Shown here piece by piece: positions 1-9,820 of a DNA stretch of 64,000 nucleotides. The number at the start of each line of letters is the position of its first letter. Position 1 is the stretch's first letter. This DNA is from Halomarina halobia. GTDB lineage: Archaea; Halobacteriota; Halobacteria; Halobacteriales; Haloarculaceae. Location: contig NZ_CP119992.1 of assembly GCF_029338575.1 (NCBI RefSeq), positions 1 through 64,000 of the forward strand. Reading direction: 5' to 3'. Made by a program: the position numbers and the translations under genes. Under the pieces are notes generated by a model. That model had not been told where the DNA came from. It saw nothing but the letters and a program-made list of their open reading frames with translations, and searched no databases.

Positions 1-852
1 GTAGACGTGCTCGGGGGAGGCGCGCGTCACGGAGGGGTAACACGCCACGCCCTCGACGCGGACGGCCGGGGCGTCGCTCCTTCCCTCGCCATCACCCCCG
101 TCGGCCCTATCGTCCCTCCCGCCCCCACCGCCGTCGTCGCCGTCGTCGCTCGCCTCGTCACCTCCGCCCTCGACGGCGGCGAGTTCCGTGCTCTGTCCCG
201 CCACGGTGCGGTCGTAGACGGCGAGCAGCGCGTCGACGCGCTCGCCCGTTCCCGGCGCGGAGAGGACGGTCCGCTCGTCGTGCGTGAGCCGGAAGCGGAC
301 GTCCGGGTGGGCGAGCGCGTAGCGCGAGACGGCGTCGCTGATGCGGGCGAACTCGCGCTTGGGCGTCCCCAGCGACTCGCGGCGCGCCGGCACGCGATCG
401 AAGAGGTCGCGCACCTCGACCGTGGTCCCGACGGCGTGGCCCGCTGCCTCGACGCCCGTCCCGCCCTCGCCGACGGTGACGCGCGTGCCGCTCGCCCCCT
501 CGCCCGCGGCCCGCGTCGTCACTGCGAGGTCGGCGACGGACGCGATGCTCGGCAGGGCCTCGCCGCGGAAGCCGAGCGTCCGTACGCGCTCCACGTCGTC
601 GACGCCCGAGATCTTGCTCGTGGTGTGGCGCTCGACGGCGAGCACGGCGTCCTCGCGGCTCATCCCGTGGCCGTCGTCGGTGACGCGGATCAGGTCGAGT
701 CCGGCGTTCTCGACTGCCACCTCGACGCTTCCCGCGCCCGCGTCGAGGCTGTTCTCGACGAGTTCCTTCACGACCGATGCGGGCCGGGTCACCACCTCGC
801 CGGCGGCGATGCGCGCGACGGTCGCCTCGTCGAGTCGTTCAATCGTCGCCAT
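1..852 (-). CDS. mutL: DNA mismatch repair protein MutL, N-terminal part (cut by window start)
   Basis: MutL links mismatch recognition by MutS to strand processing. The 284 codons present form the GHKL ATPase half: ELVENSLDAGA at about residues 30-40, DDGHGM at 59-64 and TLGFRGEALPSI at 92-103 are the ATP-binding motifs. A Gly/Asp-rich insert follows near residues 215-265. The ATG at 852 overlaps the TGA of mutS (ATGA), so the two are translationally coupled. The C-terminal dimerisation/endonuclease region lies outside the window, so its completeness cannot be judged. The family call is secure. Confidence 0.95.
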   Translation of the reverse strand, partial: MATIERLDEATVARIAAGEVVTRPASVVKELVENSLDAGAGSVEVAVENAGLDLIRVTDDGHGMSREDAVLAVERHTTSKISGVDDVERVRTLGFRGEALPSIASVADLAVTTRAAGEGASGTRVTVGEGGTGVEAAGHAVGTTVEVRDLFDRVPARRESLGTPKREFARISDAVSRYALAHPDVRFRLTHDERTVLSAPGTGERVDALLAVYDRTVAGQSTELAAVEGGGDEASDDGDDGGGGGRDDRADGGDGEGRSDAPAVRVEGVACYPSVTRASPEHVY

Positions 853-3597
853 CGAGCCTCCGTTGCAGGTCGTGCAGGTAGGTCAGCGCTTCGAGCGGGG
901 TCATGTCTGCGATGTGTAGTCCGCCTATCTCGGCTTCGAGCGCGGATGTGCCTTGCGGCTGTGGCGGTTCGGCCCCTCGCCGGCCGCGTCTCCGGTCGCG
1001 CCGTCGGCCGGATCGTCGGGTGCCTCGTCGCTCGCACTGCCGGCGTCGCTCCCGACGCCGGAGCCGTTGGCGCGCGCGCGTCCGTCGCGCGCCGCCGAGT
1101 CGCGATTCGGGCCCGCCCCTTCGCGGTCCTCTTCGCCGGCGAACGCCGCGAGCGTGATCGCCCCGTCGCCGCCGTCTCCCGGCTCCTCGTCGCCCGGGAG
1201 GCCGTCCGCGAGGAGCGCGCGCGAGCGCTCGATGACCGTCGGTGGGACGCCCGCCAGCCGGGCGACCTCGACGCCGTAGGAGGCCTCCGCCGCCCCCTCG
1301 ACGACCGAGTGGAGGAACGTCACCTCCTCGCCGTCGCGCTCGACGGTGAAGTGGAGGTTCGCTACGCCCTCGCGGTCGGCGGCGATCCGGGTCAGCTCGT
1401 GGTAGTGGGTGGCGAACAGCGTCGTCGCGCCGACCGCGTCGTGGACGAACTCCGTCACCGCCCACGCGATGGCGCGCCCGTCGGCCGTGCTCGTCCCCCG
1501 ACCGACCTCGTCGAGCAGGACGAGCGAGTCCTCGGTGGCGTGGTGGAGGATCTCCCTGAGCTCGGCCATCTCGCGCATGAACGTCGAGTGGCCGCCCGCG
1601 ATGTCGTCGCTCGCGCCGACGCGGGTGAACACGGCGTCCGTCACGGGGAGGCGCGCCCGCCGGGCGGGGACGAAGCTCCCCACCTGCGAGAGCACGACGA
1701 TCAGCGCCACCTGCCGCATGTAGGTGGACTTCCCGCTCATGTTCGGGCCGGTGATGACCGCGACCCGCCGGTCGCGCAGGTCGGCGTCGTTCGGGACGAA
1801 CGCCTCCTCGGTCGTCTCGACGACGGGATGGCGGCCCCCCTCGACGTGGATCCCCTCCGCGCCGAACTCGGGGCGGACGTAGTTCCGCGCGACGGCCACG
1901 TGCGCGAGGGCTGCGAGCACGTCGAGCTCCGCGAGCACGCCGGCGACGCGCTGGACGCGCGCTGCCTCCTCGGCCACCTCCGCGCGCACCTCGGCGAACA
2001 GGCGGTACTCGCGGGCGTCGGCGCGCTCGGCCGCGCCCAGGATCTCGTCCTCGCGGCGCTTCAGCTCCGGCGTGTAGAACCGCTCCGCGTTCTTCAGCGT
2101 CTGCCGGCGCGTGTAGTCGTCGGGGACGCGGTCGAGGTTGGGGTTCGTCACCTCGATGTAGTAGCCGTGGACCTCGTTGTAGCCGACCTTCAGCGAGTCG
2201 ATGCCGGTGCGCTCGCGCTCGTCGGCCTCCAGGTCGGCGACCCACTCGCGGCCGTCGCGCTCCGTCGCCCGCAACTCGTCTAAGTCCTCGTCGAACCCCT
2301 CGCGGATGACGCCTCCCTCGGTGATCTCGATGGGCGGCTCGGGGTGGATCGCGCGGCCGATCAGTCCCCGCACGTCCTCGAGCTCGTCGAGCGCCGCGCG
2401 GCGCTCGACGAGCGGGTCGCTCTCCGCGTCGGCGAGGGCGGCCTTCACCTCGGGCACCGCGTCGAGGGTGTCCTTCAGCGCGCGCAGGTCCCGGGCGTTC
2501 GCCCGCCCCCGGGAGACGCGCGTGATGAGCCGCTCGACGTCGTAGACGTCCCTGAGCAACTCGCGGACCTCCTCGCGGACGAGCGACAGCCCCGCGAGTT
2601 CCTCGACGGCGTCGTGGCGCGCCTCGATCCGCTCGCGGTCGACGAGCGGCCGCCTGAGCCAGTGGGTGAGCTCCCGCCGCCCCAGCGCGCAGGAGGTCTC
2701 GTCGACGACGCCCAGCAGGGTGTGATCGTCGCCCCCCTCGCGGTTCTCGAACACCTCGAGCGAGCGGAGCGCGGTCGTGTCGAGTCGCATCCCCTCGCGC
2801 GGATCGTAGCGCGCGATCCGCGTGAGGTACGCCAGTCCCCCCGCTTCGACGCCCTGGGTGTACTCCGCGTAGGCGAGCAGTGCCCCCGCCGCGCGCACCT
2901 CCGCCGCGTCGCGGAGGGCCTCGCTCGCGCCGTACGCCTCGACGCGTTCGCGGGCGGCCTCGACCTCGAACGCCGACTCGCGGAAGGGCGTTCGCATCCC
3001 GTCCACCTCGAAGTCGTGCCCGAGGTCGGGCGCGGCGATGACCTCCGCGGGAGCGAAGCGGTCGAGTTCGTCCTGCACGACGGTCGGCGACGCGCTCGTA
3101 ACGCGGAACTCGCCGGTCGAGACGTCGATGAACGCGACGCTCGCGCGGTCGCTCTCGGTCGAACCCGCCAGCGCGGCGACGTAGGTGTTCCCGCCCGCTG
3201 CGAGGAGTTCGTCCTCCAGCACGGTGCCCGGCGTGACGATGCGCGTCACCGCCCGCTCGACGACGCCCGACGCCTCCGAGGGGTCCTCGATCTGGTCCGC
3301 GATCGCCACCCGGTAGCCCGCGTCGAGCAGCGCCTCGACGTAGGGGGCGACGTTGTCGATGGGGACGCCCGCCATCGGGTAGGTGCCCGTCGAGTCCTCG
3401 CGCTTGGTGAGCGTTATCTCGCAGACGCGAGCGGCCTCCTCCGCGGCGTCGCAGAACAGCTCGTAGAAATCACCGACCTGAAACAGGACGAGCGCGTCGG
3501 CGTACTCCTCGGTGAGCGCGAAGTACTGCGACATCATCGGCGTCAACTCGTCGCGGTTCGCCGCCATCTTCGCGGGCGGCCCGGTGACCGATTCCAT
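839..3597 (-). CDS. mutS: DNA mismatch repair ATPase MutS, with one apparent frameshift near the 3' end
   Basis: MutS binds mismatched DNA and recruits MutL. The N-terminal Phe-X-Glu mismatch-reading motif is FYE at about residues 44-46 (GDFYELF). The ATPase has Walker [10 protein letters not shown] near residue 614 and Walker [15 protein letters not shown] near 695. ATG 3597 is chosen because the nine upstream codons look unlike MutS. The frame runs into an acidic linker and then a basic nonsense tail ending at 925. Adding one base in the four-C run at 973-976 (plus strand) restores a normal C-terminus, with TPLEAL followed by a leucine-rich helix, ending at 839 and overlapping the mutL start. 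The full protein would be about 919 residues. I read this as a sequence error, not a dead gene. Confidence 0.93.
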
Positions 3598-3672
3598 GTC
3601 CGGACACGGGCGACGGAGGTACAAGTGTTGTGCGTCTCGGGTGCTCGCCCGACGGCCCGATCTGCGTTCCTC

Positions 3673-4719
3673 TCAGCGCAGCCACGTCGTCAGGATCGTC
3701 CGCGTCAGCCCGAGCGCGTACCCGAGCCTCGGCTTCTTGGTCGTGCCCGCCTGGCGCTCCTCGACGGTGATGGGGACCTCCCGGATGCGGAGGCCGTTCT
3801 TCCGGGCCTCGATGATGAGTTCCGGCGCGCTGAACCGCTCCTCGGTCAGCGTGAGCCGCTCCAAGTCCGAACCGCGGATCGCGCGGAACCCGTTTGTGCA
3901 GTCGGTGATGTCCGCGTCGGTCAGCGTGTTGACGAGGACGGTGAACGCCCGGACCCCCGCGCGTCGAACCGTGCCGTTCCCCGACTTGTCGACGCCCTTG
4001 TGCCGTGAACCCATCACGTAGTCGGCCTCGCCGTCGACGATGGGACGAACCAGCCGCTCCAGTTCCTCGACGGGATGCTGTCCGTCGCCGTCCATCGTGA
4101 CGACGATGTCCGTGTCCGCCTGCGCCGCGATCTCGAAGCCGGTCTTCAGCGCGCCGCCCTGTCCCTGATTGACGGGGTGTTCGACGACCATCGCGCCCTC
4201 GATGCGGGCGCGCGAGGCCGTCGCGTCGGCGGACCCATCGGAGACGACGACCGGAACGACGTAGTGGTCGAGCACTACCTCCGGGAGCGACTGGACGACC
4301 GTTCTGATGCTCTTCTCCTCGTTGTACGCCGGGATGACGACGTGGATAGTGGGTTGGTTACCGCCGTCCGTGTACGTCGTTCGCTCGGCGGCCATCTTGT
4401 CGATCGAGAGCTGCCGGGTTAGCTCGCCGAGCTTTCCGCGCGTCTCCCTGAGCGTTCCGAGAAGGTAGAGACAGAACGCGATGAAGCCGAGGTTTCCGAC
4501 GAGCAGCATGGTGACGACCCGATTCTCGATGTCCAGGGCGGCCCCGACGACGTCGTACACCGTCGGGAAGAACCCGACGAGGAAGATGCCGAGCGCGATC
4601 GTACCGGCGATGTACAGGTCGATCTTCACGAAGCGCCGCCGATACCGCAGAACGCCCCACAGTAACACGAGGCTGGCCACCGCCAACAGGAACAGGGACT
4701 GAGTCGATACCGTCACCAT
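3673..4719 (-). CDS. DUF2304-family 2 glycosyltransferase fusion (dolichol-phosphate-sugar synthase type)
   Basis: A two-part membrane protein. Residues 1-110 hold three hydrophobic helices and a short coiled segment typical of DUF2304. Residues 125-348 form a GT-A family 2 transferase with VVIPAYNEE (127-135), a DGS turn (161-163) and the metal-binding MDGDGQHP (209-216). Relatives transfer sugar from a nucleotide donor to dolichyl phosphate on the inner membrane face. There is no C-terminal GtrA-type segment. It lies 129 bases downstream, in transcription order, of a DUF1616 gene, and archaeal glycan clusters often hold both families. The sugar specificity is unknown. The fusion is seen directly; the substrate is inference. 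Confidence 0.85.
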   Translation of the reverse strand: MVTVSTQSLFLLAVASLVLLWGVLRYRRRFVKIDLYIAGTIALGIFLVGFFPTVYDVVGAALDIENRVVTMLLVGNLGFIAFCLYLLGTLRETRGKLGELTRQLSIDKMAAERTTYTDGGNQPTIHVVIPAYNEEKSIRTVVQSLPEVVLDHYVVPVVVSDGSADATASRARIEGAMVVEHPVNQGQGGALKTGFEIAAQADTDIVVTMDGDGQHPVEELERLVRPIVDGEADYVMGSRHKGVDKSGNGTVRRAGVRAFTVLVNTLTDADITDCTNGFRAIRGSDLERLTLTEERFSAPELIIEARKNGLRIREVPITVEERQAGTTKKPRLGYALGLTRTILTTWLR

Positions 4720-4847
4720 TTCGATTCACCCATCGCTACTCTACTCCCGATATTCAGACCCATTATCATTCCATTTCAACTCATCTAATATAATGCTTAT
4801 CTAGAGCTGAAATATAGTAAGAAAACTGTTTATGTACGGGTGCGTTA

Positions 4848-5819
4848 TCATTCGACTGACAGCCAGAGGTGCGTCTCCAGGTAGGCGTTCTCGACCGACG
4901 GATCCTGCGGCGGGGGCCCGCGGTAGAGCAGGAAGACCAGTCGCAGTCGTCCCGTCGTCGAGGGCGCGTACGTGACCGTTCCGCGCGTCGCCTCGTCGTG
5001 CGCCAGCGAGACGTCGAACCGATCGACCTCGCGGGTCGCCGTGACGGTCGTCTCGTTCCCGTCGCTCCGAACGCGCTGCAGTTGGACGACGAGCGTGTAC
5101 CTCGTGCGCTCGTGTTCGTGGTTCTCGACGCCGACGATCACCGATCCGCGCTCCCCGCGAGTGAGGTTGGTGTCGTAACCGTCGGCGACGAGTTCGCCGT
5201 CCTCGCCCTCCGTCAGGAGGTAGAGCTCGGAGTACTGATCGCTCTGTTTCGGCGACACGAGCGCGTACGTGACCCCCGACATGGCGATGAGCACGCTCAG
5301 CGCGAGCAGGACGTTCAACGCTCGATCGGTTCGCGTGTCCGCCCGCAGCGGGCCTGCCCGGAGCGATCCGTACCACTCCCGGTACGGGACGGCGAACCGT
5401 TCCTCGGGGGGCAGTCGAGCGCGCCGCCTCGCGGCGACCGCCGTCGCGGCGATCGTGACGGCGCTGACGACGAGGAGGATCGGGACGAGTCGCACCCCGA
5501 GGGGGGTGAAGTTGAGCACGAGCGCGAGCATCGGGACGACCGCCACGCTCGTCCCGATCGAGAGCGCGACGCGCGCGACGCCGGTGATGCCGTCGCCGTC
5601 CTCCGCCGACTCCGGGGCGCGCTCGGGAAAGAGCGCGGCCACGAGGGCGTAGCCGGGAACGAACAGCACGAACGCGAGCGCGAGAACGACGCGTATCGGG
5701 GTCTCGCTGAGCACCGGGGCGACGGCGAAGACGTCGGCGAGGAGCGTCAGTCCGACGACCGCGACCAGATCCGCCGGGAGTTCGCGGATCGGACGCGGGA
5801 CGAGCAACCTGAGGGACAT
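4848..5819 (-). CDS. DUF1616 family membrane protein
   Basis: A 323-residue membrane protein. Hydrophobic helices lie at about 20-40, 43-65, 82-104, 108-128 and 168-188. A soluble, probably external, C-terminal half (about 195-323) carries the sequons NLT and NET and beta-rich sequence. The order of N-terminal membrane block then Ig-like tail matches DUF1616, a family common beside archaeal glycosyltransferases and S-layer glycan genes; its function is unknown. It is followed on the same strand by the DUF2304-glycosyltransferase gene. ATG 5819 sits just below an AT-rich stretch and 38 bases past the stop of the DUF4129 gene, so the three could share a transcript. Confidence 0.78.
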   Translation of the reverse strand: MSLRLLVPRPIRELPADLVAVVGLTLLADVFAVAPVLSETPIRVVLALAFVLFVPGYALVAALFPERAPESAEDGDGITGVARVALSIGTSVAVVPMLALVLNFTPLGVRLVPILLVVSAVTIAATAVAARRRARLPPEERFAVPYREWYGSLRAGPLRADTRTDRALNVLLALSVLIAMSGVTYALVSPKQSDQYSELYLLTEGEDGELVADGYDTNLTRGERGSVIVGVENHEHERTRYTLVVQLQRVRSDGNETTVTATREVDRFDVSLAHDEATRGTVTYAPSTTGRLRLVFLLYRGPPPQDPSVENAYLETHLWLSVE

Positions 5820-5857
5820 TGTATTATGTCTATCGTGCTTGGATAAAAACGCCCCTG

Positions 5858-7878
5858 TCAGTCCGCGGTCGGTTCCTCGTTCGTCGCGTCGAAGCGACCG
5901 GCGTCGTCGAGGACGCGCTCGGCGATGGCCGTAGAGAGGCGGCCGGGGGCGAACGCGGCCCGCTCGTACGCCCGGGTGAGGGATCGAAGCGAGTCCGCCT
6001 CGTCGTCGGAGACGTGGTCCGCGCTCTCGGCGTAGAACTCCCAGTGCGTGCGTCCCTCGTCGACGTCGGCGCGCCGTGCAAGGCGTTCGCGGACCGCGAG
6101 GTACGCGGCGACGACTCCCTCGTTGGTCTCGCCGCGGTCGATCAGTTCGCGGGCGCGTTCGAGCGAGTGATCCGTCCCCTCCACCTCCCCGATCGGCTCG
6201 CCGGGCTCCTCGTCGCGCTCCTCGATCGCCTCGTTCACGCTCGGCCGCTCCCGATCGGACTCCTCGCGCCGCCGCCGCACGGCGTACCAGGCTCCGAGGC
6301 CGAGCGCGGCGATCAGGCCGGCCGCGACCGGCGCGAGGTCGGCGAGCCAGTCCTCGGCGGTGCCCCGTTCGATCCGCGCCCTCGCCTCGGCGGTCTCGAG
6401 GTTCTTCCCGCTCCCGTCAAAGAGCGCGCCGAGGACGAGCGTCGCGTCGTCGCGCTGGGACTCGGAGATCGGGACCGTCCCGGAGAACGTGCCGTTCTCG
6501 TCGGTCCGAACCTCGGTCGTCGCGGTGCCGTTGATGCCGAGCAGGACCGTCTCGTTCGCGACTGAGCGGCCGTCACCGGACGTCAGTCGGCCGTCGACGG
6601 CGACCGCGCTCTCGTTCACCCGCGAGGCGTTGATGACGAGCGAGGTGTTCGTCGGCTCGACGGCGAGCGTCGTCGTCGCGTTCCCCGGCGCGATCGCGCG
6701 TCCGGGGCGTGAGGCCGTCGCGACGACCGGCTGGTCGCCCGCCGGGACGTCGGCCGGCAGGCGAACCGTCGTCGCGAACGACCCGTCGTCCGCCGGCATC
6801 CCCTGAGCGACGACCTCGTCCCCGATCCTGATCGCAACGGGGACGCGGACGCCGCGGTCCTCGACGCTGACGCGCCCGGCGACGGTGACGTTCGTGCCGA
6901 GCGAGGCGGTATCGGGCCGCCGCTGGACGGTGACGTTCGGCTCGACCTGCTCGACCGAGATCGGGATCGAGTCCGTGGAGTTGAAGTACGGCGACCCTCG
7001 CTTCGGCAGGTACTCGATGCGCACGTCGCTCGCGTTCGACGGGATCTGCGTGGGTCGGTACTCTATCTCGAAGGCCCCGTCACCGTCGGTCGTCGTGTCG
7101 TAGGTCCGGTTGCCGACGCGCAGTCGGATCTCCTCGTCCGCGACCGCGGTCCCGTTCTCGGCCGAGAGGTCGCCGCTGATCGCGAGGGGGTCGGTGAACG
7201 ACGCCTCGTCGCCGTCGCCTTCCACGTCGAGGGTCGTCCCGACGAACGACGTCTCGCGGACCTCCTCCTGGCGCTCCGTGATGTTCTCGGCGACGTTCGT
7301 CGTCGCGCGCGACGTCGTCGAGAAGTTCTGACCGGTCTGCGATCCGAGCCGGTCGTAGCCCTCGGTCGCCTGCCCGGCGTTCTCGTTCACGTTCTCACTG
7401 ATCCGCTGGAGTTTCCGCGCCAGCTGCCGCGCGCGCGTCTCGTTACCCTCCTCTCGCGCCTCGCGGTACTGCTCCAGCGTCCGGTTGTACTGCGAGGCGC
7501 CCTGGGTGACCTCGCGCTGGTTCTCCCTCGTGCGCTCGTACGTCCGGGTCGTGTTCGTCTCGCCCGAGACCTCGATGAGTCGACTGAGTTCGCTGTCGTA
7601 CTGGTCGCCGAGGAGCCGCTCCGCGCTCTCGTACTCCCCTCGCTGAGTCGGACGGAGCTCTCGGCGAGGCGATCGGAGAGCGAGTTCACGAGGTATCGCT
7701 CGACCTCGCTCATGTCGCCGTCCCCACTCGCTTCGTTCGGGTTCTCGTGTCGCGTCGTCTGCGTCGAGTTGTCGGCCTCGTCCTGCTGTAGCGGGGCGGT
7801 CGCCGCGCCCGGGCCGGCGGCTCCGGCCGCCGTGGCGAGGACGAGCACTGCACACAACGCGAGCGTCAGTCGGGTCAC
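5858..7878 (-). CDS. Secreted/membrane-anchored Ig-like protein with C-terminal DUF4129 domain, one apparent frameshift
   Basis: The start at 7878 gives a clear signal peptide (hydrophobic 3-25, Ala-rich end). The frame then breaks in the four-C run at 7636-7639; adding one base joins SEG to EYESAERLLG and gives a protein of about 673 residues. The order is: signal; a helical, sequon-rich coiled segment (about 60-190); three or more Ig-like repeats (about 200-500) with many N-X-T/S sites; a membrane helix near 520; and a cytoplasmic DUF4129 domain containing HWEFYAE and YERAAFAPG. DUF4129 proteins travel with MoxR, DUF58 and transglutaminase genes. It is divergent from DUF58, with a TATA-like element near 7908-7917 matching a nearly leaderless transcript. 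Role unknown, probably cell-surface. Confidence 0.8.
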
Positions 7879-7963
7879 TACGGTTCACTCCGCGCCCACG
7901 GCAAATGTATTTTATTCCCGAGTTCACCAGTAGATTCAAACATTGGTAGTTAGTTGTAATTAC

Positions 7964-9367
7964 ATGGAATTCACTCGACGGTACTGGGCGGCCGTCGCGC
8001 TCGCGGCCGTCCTCGCGGCGTTCGCCGTCGTCTCAGGCCGCGTCTGGCCGCTCGTCGTCGGCGTCCTGATCTGTGCCTGGGCGATCGCCCAGCAGGTCGC
8101 GTTCGTCCTCGCGGTCGGTCGCCTCGACGACGCGCTGACCGTCGAACAGTCGATCGACGCGGACGTCGTGACCGACGCCCCCGTGACCGTCTCGCTCGCC
8201 GCCCGTACCGACCGCGAGACTCGCCTCGACGTTCGCGTCGAGGCCGATCCCCCGGTGACGGCCGACGCCGACCCCGACCGGGACGTACGCCTCCCGTCGG
8301 GAACGACCGAGGCTGAGACGGCGTTCGACGTCGCGTTTCCGGTCGCAGGCCGCGCGACGTTCGACGCGCCGACGGTCACTGCGACCGGTTCCGCCGGGCT
8401 GTTCCGGACCTCGTTCGCCCACGGCGAGCCCGTGACCGTCGAGGTCGGGTCGCGCACCCCGGAGGAGATCCACGTCGGACGCGGGAGCGCGGACGTCGGC
8501 GTCGCCTACGGCGAGCACCCGGGACTCCGTTTCAGCGCCGGGACCGAACCGGCGGGCGTCCGGGGTTACGTTCCGGGCGACGCGGCCCGCCGGATCGACT
8601 GGAAGGCGACGGCGCGCCTCCACCAGCTACAGGTCCGGGAGTTCGAGAGCGAGACGACGCTGTCGACCGTGTTGCTGTTCGACCACGGCTCCTCGACCGG
8701 CGAGGGGCTCGCCGGCGAGACGAAACTCGACTACCTGCGGGCGGTCGCCCACAGCATCGTGGACTACGCGGTGCGGGCGGACGACCCGGTCGGCTGTTAC
8801 ACGGTCGACGATCGGGGGATCACCTCCCGCCTGTCGCCGGGGACGAGACGGGAGTACGTCGAGACGATAGAGCGGCGGCTCGACGAACTCACCGCCGCGG
8901 GTGATGGCTCGTCGACCGCGACGGCCGTCCGTCCGCTCTCCGCCCGGCGCGTCCCCGTCCTCGACGGCGCGTTCGGACGGACGATCGAGGCGTACCTGTC
9001 CTCGGGGGTCGTGGAGACGGCCGACCGGCCGCTGGTCGCCGCCGCGGGAACCCTCCGATCGCGACTCGGCGGCGGTCGCGTCTTCGTCCTGACCGACGAC
9101 GCCGATCGGTCGGCCGTCCTCGACACCGTCCGATCGCTCGTCGGCGGGGGCATCGAGGTGGTGGTCGTCCTCGCGCCGACCGTCCTCTTCGGTCGGCGGA
9201 CGATGGACCGGATCGACGCGACCTACCGCGAGTACGTCGAGTTCGAGCGGTTCCGCCGCGAGCTCGATCGGCTACACGACGTCACCGCGTTCGAGGTCGC
9301 GCCGGGCGATCGACTGCGAACCGTCCTGTCGGCCGCCCCGAGCCGGCGAGGTGGAGCCCGTGCGTGA
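7964..9367 (+). CDS. DUF58 domain protein (MoxR-associated)
   Basis: A 467-residue protein with two N-terminal membrane helices (about 8-27 and 30-52), a beta-rich extracellular-type section (60-190), then the DUF58 signature RRIDWKATARLHQL at about 209-222 and a vWA-like fold after it. DUF58 proteins are partners of MoxR AAA ATPases. ATG 7964 is chosen over the frame's earlier start at 7943 because it directly precedes the membrane helix. The stop overlaps the GTG of the next gene, so the three plus-strand genes to 10760 form one operon. Sure of family; molecular role unknown. Confidence 0.88.
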   Translation: MEFTRRYWAAVALAAVLAAFAVVSGRVWPLVVGVLICAWAIAQQVAFVLAVGRLDDALTVEQSIDADVVTDAPVTVSLAARTDRETRLDVRVEADPPVTADADPDRDVRLPSGTTEAETAFDVAFPVAGRATFDAPTVTATGSAGLFRTSFAHGEPVTVEVGSRTPEEIHVGRGSADVGVAYGEHPGLRFSAGTEPAGVRGYVPGDAARRIDWKATARLHQLQVREFESETTLSTVLLFDHGSSTGEGLAGETKLDYLRAVAHSIVDYAVRADDPVGCYTVDDRGITSRLSPGTRREYVETIERRLDELTAAGDGSSTATAVRPLSARRVPVLDGAFGRTIEAYLSSGVVETADRPLVAAAGTLRSRLGGGRVFVLTDDADRSAVLDTVRSLVGGGIEVVVVLAPTVLFGRRTMDRIDATYREYVEFERFRRELDRLHDVTAFEVAPGDRLRTVLSAAPSRRGGARA

Positions 9368-9820
9368 CCGGTTTCCCCGCGCGATCGGTGGTCCGCGCTC
9401 GGCCTCGCGGGGATCGCGACGACGGCGGTCGGGCTCTCGGTCGCCGCCCCCGTCGGACTGTTCGCCGGCGCGGCGCTGTGCGCGACCTGGTTCCTGACCC
9501 GGTTCGGCGCGGTGGCGTTCGGGGCCGTCCTCGCCGGCGCGCTCGTCCCCGGGACGGTCCCGCCGGGGCCGTCCGGGGTGCTCGTGATCCTCGGCCTCGC
9601 CGGCGCGCTGGCGGGCGAGCTCCGCGACGCGGCCGCGCCGGCCGAGGCACTCGTCGCCTTCGGGGCGCTCGCGCTCGTCGCCGCGGGCGTTCCGACGCTC
9701 GCCGCGCAGTTCCCGCTCTGGCAGACCGCCTCAGGGACCGCCGTCGTCGTCGCGATCGTCGCCTACGCGCTCTACCGCTACGAACTGGTGCGCCTCCGAC
9801 TCGTCGAGGTGGACGCGTGA
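9360..9820 (+). CDS. Small multi-helix membrane protein of the DUF58 operon, one apparent frameshift
   Basis: Starting from the GTG at 9360, which overlaps the DUF58 stop, the frame goes wrong after the codons for VRDRFP. Adding one C to the four-C run at 9375-9378 continues it as PRDRWSALGLAGI and yields about 153 residues with five or six hydrophobic helices and a short charged tail (YRYELVRLRLVEVDA). Without the added base only a fragment from 9512 remains. The TGA overlaps the GTG of the next gene. Small membrane proteins of this kind usually sit between DUF58 and downstream genes in haloarchaea. I cannot name the family with certainty. Confidence 0.7.

Noticed and set aside
7..2283. 758-codon plus-strand open frame opposite mutL and mutS
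   Set aside because: It is the antisense shadow of conserved repair genes; the product is Arg/Ala/Asp-rich with no domain.
7387..7878. A separate 163-residue gene ending at 7387
   Set aside because: Only its first 80 residues are protein-like; the rest is Arg/Ser nonsense after the four-C run at 7636, so it is the true start of the DUF4129 gene.
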